This document shows, piece by piece, positions 1 through 6,975 of a stretch of 14,958 nt of DNA. Positions within the stretch are counted from its first letter, which is position 1; every line of letters starts with the position of its first letter. The notes under the pieces were generated by a model. The model had not been told where the DNA came from, did no database searches, and saw nothing but the letters and a program-made list of their open reading frames with translations. Source of the DNA: CAYNTC01 sp964432925 (GTDB lineage Bacteria > Planctomycetota > Phycisphaerae > Sedimentisphaerales > Anaerobacaceae); contig CAYSPM010000061.1 in the NCBI GenBank assembly GCA_964432925.1, positions 1-14,958 of the forward strand, read 5' to 3'. The translations under genes and the position numbers were made by a program.

Positions 1-247
1 TTGCCAGTCCAGCCGGCGCAGAACTTCTGCCTATGTAGTACTCTTCGCATACAGGGTCGGACAGAAGCTCTTTGGCCATACGTTTTGCAGAAGCCTCATC
101 AAGATCAGCTTCAATAAGAAACACTTTCGCCGATTGGACTGCTTCGGCCGAACTAATGCCGAGCTCCCTAATATCTTCCAGTACACTGCCACCGTGCACA
201 TCAACAAAGCCCGGCCGACTGAAAACCTCGAAACGCCACTGCTTCAC
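1..247 (-). CDS. purL: Phosphoribosylformylglycinamidine synthase, N-terminal PurS-like domain (partial, runs off left edge)
   Basis: The minus-strand frame is open for 82 codons from a GTG at 247 to the window edge. The GTG overlaps the TGA stop of the upstream dehydrogenase gene (GTGA), so the two are probably translationally coupled. The peptide starts VKQWRFEVFSRPGFVDVHGG and continues with a stretch like ELGISSAEAVQSAKVFLIEA and then an AKELLSDPV segment. This is the pattern of the PurS-type domain that precedes the large FGAM synthase domain in fused PurL proteins. FGAM synthase converts FGAR, glutamine and ATP to FGAM in purine synthesis. Only about 80 residues are visible, so the catalytic domain is inferred rather than seen. 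A stand-alone PurS is possible, but the frame is still open past the usual PurS length of about 80 residues. There is no ATG alternative near the start. Confidence 0.75.
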   Translation of the reverse strand, partial: MKQWRFEVFSRPGFVDVHGGSVLEDIRELGISSAEAVQSAKVFLIEADLDEASAKRMAKELLSDPVCEEYYIGRSSAPAGLA

Positions 248-1119
248 GGCAATAATTCCTTTCTTCTCACTTTATACCTTATAAGTCCGGCACGCTTATT
301 TCTTGCGGCCTCCAATAAAAACTCAATTTGCCTTTTGTTTTGGTTATTGATTGCTCTTTTTAGCTTTGACAGCTCAGCGATGATTCTATCGATGCCTTTG
401 ATTGTATTCTTGTTGTTTGTCAGTAGTATATCTGTCCAAATGTTGGATGGCCCCGACGCTATTCTCGAAGTATCTATGAATCCAGTGCCGGCGTATTTAA
501 AATCTTCTTCACTATTTGCGTTGATTAGCGCCGCCGCTACTACATGTGGCACATGACTTATGTTTGCAAAAATCCTGTCATGTTCGTCCGGTCTCATCAT
601 CTTCACAGAGCAGCCAAGGTGTGACCAGAATCTCTTTACTGTTTGCACTGCTTGGCGATCCGTTTCGGCGGTCGTGGTCAAAATGCAGGTAGCCCTCTCA
701 AACAGATCTGCCTTGGCAAATCGAACGCCACGTTGTTCCGAGCCCGCCACGGGGTGCGACCCAACATATCTTACCCTCTTTGGCAGTCTTTTAGCCGCCC
801 AACGGTGCGATAGAACTTTTGTTGAACCAACGTCGGTAACGATGCAGCCGGCCGGAAGCGCTTTCGCAATGTCCAAAAAAACCTGCTCAAACGTAGATAT
901 GGGCGTGGCTATGATTACCAGATCTGCCTCAAACACGCTTTTCTTTATATCGTGCATGATTTTATTTGCTATGGATAATTTTCTTGCGCGACGACGGGTA
1001 GCAGCTCGATGTGTGTAACCCACGACCTTAACCTTGGGTAGTGAGCGCGAGATAGCTAATGATATTGAACCACCCAAAAGCCCGAGTCCAATGACAGATA
1101 TTTGTTTTAAGTCTTTCAA
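244..1119 (-). CDS. tyrA: Prephenate/arogenate dehydrogenase (TyrA family)
   Basis: This 291-residue protein would catalyse NAD(P)-dependent oxidative decarboxylation of prephenate or arogenate in tyrosine synthesis. The N-terminal Rossmann motif GLGLLGGS is at residues 11-18. The family block SHPVAGSEQRG is at 121-131 and contains the catalytic histidine of HPxAG (H122). HDRIFANISHVPH (180-192) and GFIDTSRIASGPSNIWTDIL (213-232) are the conserved helical dimerisation and active-site segments, with R219 matching the substrate-binding arginine. Length is normal for a monofunctional TyrA with no chorismate mutase or ACT domain. The start is TTG at 1119, because no ATG or GTG lies upstream in frame and the next methionine (residue 55) would remove the nucleotide fold. 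An AAGG lies 10-13 bases upstream as a possible ribosome site. The stop overlaps the purL GTG. Prephenate versus arogenate preference cannot be told from sequence. Confidence 0.92.
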   Translation of the reverse strand: MKDLKQISVIGLGLLGGSISLAISRSLPKVKVVGYTHRAATRRRARKLSIANKIMHDIKKSVFEADLVIIATPISTFEQVFLDIAKALPAGCIVTDVGSTKVLSHRWAAKRLPKRVRYVGSHPVAGSEQRGVRFAKADLFERATCILTTTAETDRQAVQTVKRFWSHLGCSVKMMRPDEHDRIFANISHVPHVVAAALINANSEEDFKYAGTGFIDTSRIASGPSNIWTDILLTNNKNTIKGIDRIIAELSKLKRAINNQNKRQIEFLLEAARNKRAGLIRYKVRRKELLP

Positions 1120-1166
1120 TGCAAAGACCTTATGTAAATAGCATGATAGATTAATGACGCTAAGAA

Positions 1167-1193
1167 ACTATAGCCGACTGGCAGGAATGTCAA
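1167..1193 (-). promoter_or_regulatory. Putative sigma-70-type promoter of tyrA-purL
   Basis: On the minus strand a perfect TTGACA (1193-1188) is followed after 15 bases by TATAGT (1172-1167), or after 17 bases by the weaker TAGTTT (1170-1165). The start point would fall near 1160, about 40 bases before the TTG start codon. The -35 match is exact and the -10 spacing is the weak point. Confidence 0.45.
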
Positions 1194-1221
1194 TTTTTTT
1201 CTTTTATTTGCTGGGTTCAAA

Positions 1222-1230
1222 TGCTAATAT
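1222..1230 (+). promoter_or_regulatory. Possible extended -10 element for accA
   Basis: The sequence TGCTAATAT has the TGn of an extended -10 followed by TAATAT. No good -35 lies 16-18 bases upstream. Transcription from here would give a leader of about 137 bases that includes the hairpin at 1279-1306. This is weak evidence on its own. Confidence 0.25.
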
Positions 1231-1278
1231 TTTACGATTACATGAAAGAGCCAACGGACATGGCAATCAGAGATAGTG

Positions 1279-1306
1279 CCCCACACTATGTGAGGGCAGT
1301 TTTTTT
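1279..1306 (+). terminator. Terminator-like hairpin in the accA leader (possible attenuator)
   Basis: CCC (1279-1281) and CACA (1282-1285) pair with TGTG (1289-1292) and GGG (1294-1296), leaving a CTA loop and one bulged A. A run of seven T follows at 1300-1306. This is the form of an intrinsic terminator reading rightward. No rightward gene ends before it in the window, because tyrA points left, so it sits in the untranslated leader of accA. Confidence 0.45.
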
Positions 1307-1373
1307 GTGATTACTCGGCCGCGTCACCAAAGTTAATCCGAGGAACGCTGCTAACAGAATAATAGTAAGCAAA

Positions 1374-2450
1374 ATGCCATATAATAACAATAGAATCGGC
1401 GACGGTGATTATTTAGACTTTGAGCAGAAGGTTGCTGAACTTGACCGTCAGGCCAGCGAGCTAAAAAAGCTCAGCTCAATCAAAGGCATCGATTATTCCG
1501 CTGAGATTCGTCGCCTTCAACGAGAACAGGTTACTGAGCTAAACAGAGCATATTCAAATCTCACTGCCTGGCAGATTGTTCAGGTTGCACGTCACCCCAA
1601 GAGGCCCCTTCTTACGGACTATCTTGATCTTATGGTGAAGGATTTTCGTGAGCTTCATGGTGATCGATGCTTTGGTGACGACCGAGCCATCGTAACTGGT
1701 ATTGGTCAGATTGCCAGGAATAAAGTGCTGATTGTTGGCCAGAACAAGGGCAGAACTACAAAGGAAAAAATAGCCTGCAACTTTGGATGCCCCAACCCCG
1801 AAGGTTATCGAAAGGCTATAGCCAAGATGAAATTCGCTGAGAAGTATGGGCTACCTATTGTAACGCTTATCGACACGCCCGGAGCTTATCCGGGCATCGG
1901 AGCTGAGGAACGAGGCCAGGCCCAGGCAATAGCTATAAATCTTACTGAAATGCCGCGATTAAAAGTGCCGGTCATCTGTATTTGTATCGGTGAAGGAGGT
2001 TCTGGTGGTGCCCTGGGAATAGGGGTAGGTGATAGGCTTGCTATGCTTGAGTTTGGATATTATTCAGTAATTTCACCTGAAGGCTGTGCCGCGATTTTGT
2101 GGCGCGATGGCTCCCAAGCTCCGGATGCCGCTGATGCCCTTAAATTGACTAGCAAAGATTTGTACAAACTGGGCCTTATAGATGCAGTTATCCAGGAGCC
2201 GGTCGGTGGAGCCCACCGTAACATTCATGACACTGTTCACAATGTTGAAACCTATATTGCCAAGACATTATTAGAGCTCAAGCGCAGCAGGATTGAGAAC
2301 CTTCTCAAAAACAGATACAAGAAATGGCGCTCTATGGGTGCCCAATGCTTTAACAGAGGTCGACGAAAACAGAGGCCGGCAAAAGTCCAGATAACCTCAG
2401 TGGCCAAAATCACCTCACGCGCTTCACGTACATCACCCGCCAAAGTCTGA
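1374..2450 (+). CDS. accA: Acetyl-CoA carboxylase carboxyltransferase subunit alpha
   Basis: AccA pairs with AccD to transfer the carboxyl group from biotin to acetyl-CoA, making malonyl-CoA for fatty acid synthesis in the cytoplasm. The N-terminal helical region starts LDFEQKVAELDRQ (residues 14-26). The crotonase-like core shows ELHGDRCFGDDRAIVTGIG, a KGRTTKEKIACNFGCP block, LIDTPGAYPGIGAEERGQA, and IGEGGSGGALGIGVGDRL, all near-canonical AccA motifs, followed by SPEGCAAILW. No zinc ribbon is present, as expected for the alpha rather than the beta subunit. At 358 residues it is about 40 longer than the usual 315-320. The extra C-terminus is rich in Arg, Lys, Ser and Thr and has no recognisable fold. 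The ATG at 1374 has little Shine-Dalgarno pairing. The gene appears to be transcribed alone, with a terminator just after it. Confidence 0.95.
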   Translation: MPYNNNRIGDGDYLDFEQKVAELDRQASELKKLSSIKGIDYSAEIRRLQREQVTELNRAYSNLTAWQIVQVARHPKRPLLTDYLDLMVKDFRELHGDRCFGDDRAIVTGIGQIARNKVLIVGQNKGRTTKEKIACNFGCPNPEGYRKAIAKMKFAEKYGLPIVTLIDTPGAYPGIGAEERGQAQAIAINLTEMPRLKVPVICICIGEGGSGGALGIGVGDRLAMLEFGYYSVISPEGCAAILWRDGSQAPDAADALKLTSKDLYKLGLIDAVIQEPVGGAHRNIHDTVHNVETYIAKTLLELKRSRIENLLKNRYKKWRSMGAQCFNRGRRKQRPAKVQITSVAKITSRASRTSPAKV

Positions 2451-2468
2451 CAATATCAAGACTTATAC

Positions 2469-2491
2469 CTACGAATTTTGTAGCGTTTTTT
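2469..2491 (+). terminator. Intrinsic terminator after accA
   Basis: CTACGA (2469-2474) pairs with TTGTAG (2478-2483), including one G-U pair, around a three-base loop. CG and six T (2486-2491) follow. It lies 19 bases past the accA stop. Confidence 0.55.
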
Positions 2492-2560
2492 CACAAAAAA
2501 GCTTCACACCAAGGGGCAAGGGCACATAGGTTCAAAGGCAGTATATCAAAAATCACATTG

Positions 2561-2602
2561 CACTCTGTGCCTTAGTTCCTCTGTCACTTTGTGCCTTCGG
2601 TT
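2561..2602. repeat. Imperfect direct repeat in a gene-free stretch
   Basis: CACTCTGTGCCTTAGTT (2561-2577) recurs as CACTTTGTGCCTTCGGTT (2585-2602), 24 bases on. The wording resembles the CTCTGTGCC-type intergenic repeats common in environmental bacterial genomes, which is an inference from memory. The rest of 2492-2684 shows no open frame and nothing else I recognise. Confidence 0.35.
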
Positions 2603-2684
2603 TTACCTTTTATCGGACTTTGTAAAAAGACCTTGGCGCTTTCAGACTTTTAGATTATCTTTTTGGCGTGTGCTCACTGTAAAA

Positions 2685-2714
2685 TTGACACTGTGAAGCA
2701 ACCATCCGTATCAT
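2685..2714 (+). promoter_or_regulatory. Putative sigma-70-type promoter of the coiled-coil lipoprotein gene
   Basis: An exact TTGACA (2685-2690) is followed after 18 bases by TATCAT (2709-2714), a 5-of-6 match to the -10 box. Transcription would start near 2720-2722, at the foot of the hairpin 2720-2751. Confidence 0.55.
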
Positions 2715-2719
2715 CCTGA

Positions 2720-2751
2720 CCTGTGTCGGCTTGATGTCATCCCGACATAGG
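2720..2751 (+). promoter_or_regulatory. Stem-loop at the predicted 5' end of the lipoprotein mRNA
   Basis: CCTGTGTCGG (2720-2729) and CCGACATAGG (2742-2751) form ten consecutive pairs in RNA, one of them G-U, around a 12-base loop. It lies 54 bases before the start codon and leaves the ribosome site free. This fits a 5' stabilising stem-loop rather than a terminator, as no T run follows. Confidence 0.45.
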
Positions 2752-2805
2752 TATAGAATGTATAAGTTTTAAGTTGCCTGGAAGAAATTGGAAAGGAGGG
2801 TCGTA

Positions 2806-3309
2806 ATGGCAAAGGTCAAAATGATTCTTACCTCTCTGGCCACATTAGGATTGTTACTTGTTTTGAATAGCTGTGCTGGGACTGCACAGGAAAAGGCTGA
2901 GTTAGATCAACTCAAAAACGCACTAGCGCGGACAGAGAGCGAAAGAGCCTCCCTTAAAGAAGACGTGACAAAGCTGTCGGAGTCTCTTGACAAAGCCGAA
3001 TCCAAACTGGTTCACGTCACAGAGACGCGCGATCATCTCCAACAGCAAATCGACGGCCTAACAGACTCACGTAACCTTTTGCAGCAGAAGGTCGATGAGA
3101 TTGTAAGTTCACGTGACGAGCTACAGCAGCGGGTCGGTGAGCTCATCAAGGCACGTGACGCAGCTCTGGCCGATGCTCAGAATGCCCAGGCCAGAATCGA
3201 TAAGCTAACAGAGCAGTTGCAAAGCCAGGTTCAGCAGGTCACTGACCTTCGTGATCAGATAAAGACAATACGGTCTATTTTGGATCAATTGCAGCAGAAA
3301 CTCAAATAA
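2806..3309 (+). CDS. Coiled-coil outer-envelope lipoprotein
   Basis: This 167-residue protein has a lysine-containing N-terminus, a hydrophobic stretch (residues 7-20) and the lipobox-like LNSC with C23 as the likely lipidated residue. Residues 26-167 are an almost unbroken, highly charged heptad pattern (coiled coil). Within it three 14-residue units follow each other: RDHLQQQIDGLTDS (75-88), RNLLQQKVDEIVSS (89-102) and RDELQQRVGELIKA (103-116). The ATG at 2806 is preferred because GGAGGG at 2795-2800 is correctly spaced; an upstream in-frame TTG at 2788 would place the Shine-Dalgarno inside the gene. I cannot assign a specific function. By analogy with Lpp-like and TolA-like proteins it may be a periplasmic spacer or scaffold anchored in a membrane, which is inference. 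It stands alone between its own promoter and a non-coding stretch. Confidence 0.8.
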   Translation: MAKVKMILTSLATLGLLLVLNSCAGTAQEKAELDQLKNALARTESERASLKEDVTKLSESLDKAESKLVHVTETRDHLQQQIDGLTDSRNLLQQKVDEIVSSRDELQQRVGELIKARDAALADAQNAQARIDKLTEQLQSQVQQVTDLRDQIKTIRSILDQLQQKLK

Positions 3310-3631
3310 TGCACACTTAGTTGGGTTGTAAAGCGACCAGATAGTCAGGGCCGTTTGCTTAGCTGTCGTTTTAGATGTACTATGCTTGTATACACTTGTT
3401 CCGAGCGAAGCGGAGTAGCAAAATATGCCTGAGCATTTTGTTTTCGTGTTATTCTGAATTTGCTGTGGCAGGTACTCATTCTTTACCGGCCCGCTTGTGC
3501 AAAAGAGATACTAGGCCGATGCTCGAACGCGCAGAATAGACGCCTAAGTACGCTTGGTTACTGTTGCTTTCAATATGTGACTTAATCTGAGATGCTGACA
3601 TACAGACTTGTATACGCAGTCGGTCTGAACT
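3310..3631. other. Gene-free stretch with repeat debris
   Basis: No supported open frame is present. A short TTCCGAGCGAAGCGGA (3399-3414) matches the core of palindromic repeats related to the one at 7856-7989, and TGTTATTCTGAATTTGC follows. Both look like eroded repeat fragments. A weak ATGC/GCAT hairpin with a T-rich tail near 3425-3445 could end the lipoprotein transcript, but the stem is only four pairs. No convincing promoter for the next gene was found. Confidence 0.3.
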
Positions 3632-4336
3632 ATGCATAGGTTGCTGATAAAAGTTTTCGCTTTCTTCTTCAATTGGTTCTTAAAGCTCACCTGCAGATTG
3701 AATAAGGTTTCGATTACCGGGCAGGATATTTTTGAAAAGTACGCTGAGCAGGGCAACAACATATTCACCTTTTGGCACAGTAGACTCTTCTTCTTCGCGT
3801 ATTACTATGCAAGGAATGCCAAGAGAAAGGTCTCCGTCCTGGTAAGCATGAGCAGGGACGGCGATTATGGTGTGGCCTTGGCTCATAAACTCAAGCAGGA
3901 TGTCGTAAGGGGCTCTACAAGTAGGGGCGGACAAGCCGCTATAAGGAATCTTGCTGCCAGGGTTGCAGCGGGCAACAATATCACGATAACTCCCGACGGC
4001 CCCAGAGGACCGGCTTTCAGAGTCAATGAGGGGGTAATCAAGCTTGCCCAGCTAACCGGCGCCAGAATCTTTCCGGCAAGTTATAACGCTACACGCAAGA
4101 AAATACTCAAGAGTTGGGATAGATTCATAGTTGTTAAACCCTTTGGACGAGTGCATATGGCATTTGCTAAGCCCATTGAAATACCTAAGAAGATGAACTC
4201 CGACGAGGTTGAAAGTTACAGGCGAAATCTGGAACAAACCCTTCTCAAACTGGACCGGATCTGCGCTGAGCAACTGAACCTCGATGGAGCTAAGGGCACA
4301 GTTGTTTCCCTTGGAGGACCCAGTGAAGGTCACTAG
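3632..4336 (+). CDS. DUF374 lysophospholipid/lipid A acyltransferase family protein (LpxJ-like)
   Basis: This 234-residue protein belongs to the COG2121/DUF374 acyltransferase family. An N-terminal hydrophobic segment (residues 5-20) suggests inner-membrane attachment. The family pattern is clear: NIFTFWHSRLFFFAYYY (43-59, H49), SMSRDGDYG (72-80, D76), VVRGSTSRGG (91-100), ITPDGPRGPAFRV (119-131) and IFPASY (136-141). Members include LpxJ of Helicobacter and Campylobacter, which adds a secondary acyl chain to lipid A; others may acylate lysophospholipids. Substrate cannot be decided here, and no lpx or kdtA neighbour is present. ATG 3632 is the first possible start, because an in-frame TGA lies one codon further upstream. 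It lacks a clear Shine-Dalgarno. The gene converges on rpiB and shares no operon. Confidence 0.85.
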   Translation: MHRLLIKVFAFFFNWFLKLTCRLNKVSITGQDIFEKYAEQGNNIFTFWHSRLFFFAYYYARNAKRKVSVLVSMSRDGDYGVALAHKLKQDVVRGSTSRGGQAAIRNLAARVAAGNNITITPDGPRGPAFRVNEGVIKLAQLTGARIFPASYNATRKKILKSWDRFIVVKPFGRVHMAFAKPIEIPKKMNSDEVESYRRNLEQTLLKLDRICAEQLNLDGAKGTVVSLGGPSEGH

Positions 4337-4489
4337 AAGTCCAGCAATCTGTGAACAAGTCCTCCAACTATTTTTATCTCGCCCACCTGTAACTAACCGG
4401 TTACCAAGAAATGCGCATTTTGTCTCTCGCTGATTTTTCCTCCTACACTCCCCCAGAAATGAGCACCACGATTAAAATCTGCGAATTGC

Positions 4490-4524
4490 TGCCGCGATTA
4501 TGTTTTCTTGCGCAACGCGCGGCA
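4490..4524. repeat. Inverted repeat between convergent genes
   Basis: TGCCGCG (4490-4496) and CGCGGCA (4518-4524) are perfect arms around 21 bases. It lies between the acyltransferase and rpiB stops and could act as a two-way transcript end, but no T run follows on either strand. Confidence 0.3.
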
Positions 4525-4547
4525 CAACTCAAAAGCGTCCAGCACTG

Positions 4548-5015
4548 TTAACCGTTCTTTACCTCTCTTGGGTCCTTGCATTCTTCAATCGCTTTTATCT
4601 TATTGACCCTTCTTTGATGTCTGCCTCCACTAAAATCAGTGTTAAGCCACGCTTCGACTATTTTCCTCAATAGCACCTCTCCAATCTGGTCTCCTGACAA
4701 ACACAGGACATTTGAATCATTATGATCACGTGAAATCTTTGCGCTCAGTTCGTCATGACATAATGCAGCCCTAACGCCTTTGATTTTATTTGCAGCTATA
4801 CTCATGCCTATCCCCGTAGCGCATATAAGGATGGCTCTTTCTGCCTGTTTTGTTGACACTGCAGTCGCCACCAAATAAGCCACGTCGGGGTAATCGACTG
4901 GATGGGTGTCATTCGTGCCAAAGTCAACGCACTCGTGTCCCATCTGTACTACTATGGCTTTAATCAATTGTTTTGCTTCGTAACCTCGATGATCGCTTCC
5001 AACAGCTATTTTCAT
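4548..5015 (-). CDS. rpiB: Ribose-5-phosphate isomerase B (RpiB/LacAB family)
   Basis: RpiB interconverts ribose 5-phosphate and ribulose 5-phosphate in the pentose phosphate pathway. The 155-residue sequence starts MKIAVGSDHRGYEAK (D8, H9 phosphate and sugar contacts). It has the active-site segment ICATGIGMSIAANK (residues 64-77, with C65 as the base and T67 in the anion hole), DHNDSNVL (97-104, H98) and GGRHQRRVNKI (130-140). The second residue of the usual CGTG loop is Ala here, a mild change. The ATG overlaps the TGA of the upstream fused gene (ATGA at 5015-5012), implying translational coupling. The neighbour reproduces, in fused form, the Bacillus ywlC-ywlE-ywlF order in which ywlF is rpiB. 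The allose 6-phosphate isomerase activity of some RpiB proteins cannot be excluded. Confidence 0.93.
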   Translation of the reverse strand: MKIAVGSDHRGYEAKQLIKAIVVQMGHECVDFGTNDTHPVDYPDVAYLVATAVSTKQAERAILICATGIGMSIAANKIKGVRAALCHDELSAKISRDHNDSNVLCLSGDQIGEVLLRKIVEAWLNTDFSGGRHQRRVNKIKAIEECKDPREVKNG

Positions 5016-6133
5016 ATCACAAGCTCACTAATCCTTTCCTTTACAGCTTTCTCGATTAAATTTGCACAATCGTTGAAAAACTCTTGCGACTGACCTATTG
5101 GATCAACAATATCTTCGTTCTCCGCAAGCATTACACATCTCTCCTGAGCATCGGGCCACATCTTTGCCACCTGCTCACAATGTGAACGCGTCATCGCAAA
5201 TATATAGTCGCTTTCTCTAACGAGCTCTACGGATAGTCTTCTGCTCCTGTGCGTGCTTATATCAATTCCTTTAGCTGCACAAGCAGTAATTGCTTCAGCG
5301 CTCGCGGGATAGCCGGCCACATCCAGGATGCCAGCAGAGACCACTTTATAACCTAACTCACCCAAACGGTCAACTTTGTACTGCAATTTTTCTGCAAGAT
5401 ATTTACGAAACATCCCCTCAGCAATAGGACTTCGGCACGTGTTGCCAGTGCACACGAACAGAAATCTCACCTCTGCCAGCTTTTTGATATCTTCTTGCGA
5501 ATACACACCAGCCCGCAAAACTCGCAAAATGCCTCTCTCTATCTTCACGATTGTGCTGCTCTTTCTATATCTTGATGCTCCGGAGTCCAGGAGCAGTTCT
5601 ATTTTATCCGAGAATTGAGACAGAACTTGCTTTGGCTCCACAGATGGACTTTCTCCGGTAAGATTCGCACTCGGTGCGACTACTGGGCTATGTGTCAACC
5701 GTAGTAATATGGACGCTATAGCATTTTCAGGGCACCGAATACCGATTGAGCTGCCACTATACAGATTCTCAAAAATATCTCTTTTGAGGATTTTGTGCTG
5801 TTGGGCAAGGTCGTACTCGTTCAACTCAAACACTATTGTCACCGGGCCGGGCCAGGCCTTCTCGATTAGTTTCTGAGCCTTAAGGCTCACGTTCGGCACA
5901 TATTTTCTCACATCACTTTTTTGACTGATGTGTAAAGTATAGCGCTTGTTCGAGTCTCGGCACTTAATCTTATTGAGCTTGGCTAATGAATCACTATTAA
6001 TCCTACATGCAATTCCATAGACTGTCTCGGTAGGAAATGCTACTAACCCCCCTGCATCTATTACCGCTGCGGCTTCTTTGATTTTTGCAATGTCAGGTTT
6101 CTGCTCATCAAGTTTTACAACTTTTGTTTTCAT
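5012..6133 (-). CDS. Fusion: Sua5/YrdC threonylcarbamoyl-AMP synthase + low-molecular-weight (YwlE-type) phosphatase
   Basis: This is a two-domain protein of 373 residues. Residues 1-205 are a Sua5/YrdC/YwlC domain with VAFPTETVYGI (31-41) and VVAPSANLTGE (151-161). It would make threonylcarbamoyl-AMP from threonine, bicarbonate and ATP for the t6A37 modification of ANN-decoding tRNAs. From residue 222 a low-molecular-weight phosphatase begins: FLFVCTGNTCRSPIAEGMF contains the CX5R loop (C228, R234), and DPIG (344-347) holds the general acid Asp. T232 corresponds to Thr11 of Bacillus YwlE, the residue associated with phosphoarginine rather than phosphotyrosine specificity. I chose the ATG at 6133 because AGGA lies five bases upstream; an in-frame TTG at 6172 has no such support. 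The stop overlaps the rpiB start. No frameshift is evident, so the fusion appears genuine. Confidence 0.9.
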   Translation of the reverse strand: MKTKVVKLDEQKPDIAKIKEAAAVIDAGGLVAFPTETVYGIACRINSDSLAKLNKIKCRDSNKRYTLHISQKSDVRKYVPNVSLKAQKLIEKAWPGPVTIVFELNEYDLAQQHKILKRDIFENLYSGSSIGIRCPENAIASILLRLTHSPVVAPSANLTGESPSVEPKQVLSQFSDKIELLLDSGASRYRKSSTIVKIERGILRVLRAGVYSQEDIKKLAEVRFLFVCTGNTCRSPIAEGMFRKYLAEKLQYKVDRLGELGYKVVSAGILDVAGYPASAEAITACAAKGIDISTHRSRRLSVELVRESDYIFAMTRSHCEQVAKMWPDAQERCVMLAENEDIVDPIGQSQEFFNDCANLIEKAVKERISELVI

Positions 6134-6581
6134 TTGTCCTGCAAACATACAGCAAAACAAACGCGATAGCAAGAGAACTTACATCTTCTCTATTGCTACT
6201 TGGTACTAATAGCTTGCGCGTGCGACGTTTATTTGTGCGCATAAAGCTTTTAACATACGTTCGGAGCCTAAGTGCCAATTTTTTGGCTAAAGATTGTAAC
6301 TGAATCCGACGCATGCGTGATGCCTTCATCTTACACAGTATGAAAATGGAGTTCTCCGACAGGCATTCAGTTCACCTACGAGCAAGGTGCCAACCACATT
6401 TCTACATCTCAACAGTGACCATATATGCCCGATAAAAAAGGCCTGTACAAACCAGCATGAGTAGAGGAAAGAAAAAAACTTCTAAAAATCTATTGTATTG
6501 CCCAAATACTCTAATCTCACCATGTTAACAATGCCGATAAGAAATTCGTTCATGGAACGGTGTTCATGAGGAGATGGTATT
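6134..6581. other. Divergent intergenic region
   Basis: This 448-base stretch lies between the minus-strand fusion gene and the plus-strand PilZ gene and should hold both promoters. I found no near-consensus pair on either strand. There is a small hairpin, GCCAA/TTGGC around four T (6274-6287). A basic 73-codon minus frame (6329-6108) overlaps the fusion gene and looks spurious. The direct repeat TTCATG occurs shortly before the PilZ ribosome site. Confidence 0.3.
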
Positions 6582-6896
6582 ATGGAAACCCTAGTCGAAC
6601 AGCGCAAGGAGAAGAGGACAGATATCTATTGGCCCGTAAGTGTCTGGGTTCCAAAAGCGAACAGATTCTTTAATGGCCGAAGTGCCAACATTAGCAAACT
6701 CGGTGTCTTCATAACTGTTCCTATGACAACACCGGTTCGGCCTGGTAGTTTCGTGGAACTAAACTTCCCTCGAACGGTAACACTGGCGAACGAAAAGGGC
6801 CAGTTCGCTCGAATAAAAAAAGGTAAAGTTGTAAGAGTTGAGCGTAAAAAGACCCTTGACGAAGCCAGTATCGGCCTCGGAATTGCCTTCGAGTAG
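6582..6896 (+). CDS. Single-domain PilZ protein (c-di-GMP binding)
   Basis: This 104-residue protein consists of little more than one PilZ domain. The c-di-GMP binding motif RxxxR is at R8-R12 (RKEKR) and the second motif [D/N]xSxxG is NISKLG (N36, S38, G41). Later segments are beta-rich, ending IGLGIAFE, as in PilZ barrels. Both motifs are intact, so ligand binding is predicted; the output cannot be read, as no enzyme or DNA-binding domain is attached. Known stand-alone PilZ proteins act through partners in motility, exopolysaccharide or envelope control. AGGAG lies about ten bases before the ATG. A strong terminator follows and the upstream gene is divergent, so it is monocistronic. Confidence 0.88.
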   Translation: METLVEQRKEKRTDIYWPVSVWVPKANRFFNGRSANISKLGVFITVPMTTPVRPGSFVELNFPRTVTLANEKGQFARIKKGKVVRVERKKTLDEASIGLGIAFE

Positions 6897-6951
6897 CTGA
6901 ATTCTCAACTCTGTTACTCTTTAGCGGTTGTTAACCAACTGTGTCTCTTAC

Positions 6952-6961
6952 GCCCCGGGGC
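6952..6961. repeat. 10-bp GC palindrome
   Basis: GCCCCGGGGC lies between the PilZ stop and its terminator. It is a perfect palindrome without a loop, of unknown role. Confidence 0.25.
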
Positions 6962-6975
6962 AATGAGAAAGCACG

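Noticed and set aside
6108..6329. 73-codon basic minus-strand frame
   Set aside because: It overlaps the start of the Sua5-phosphatase gene out of frame, has no ribosome site of note and no recognisable motif.
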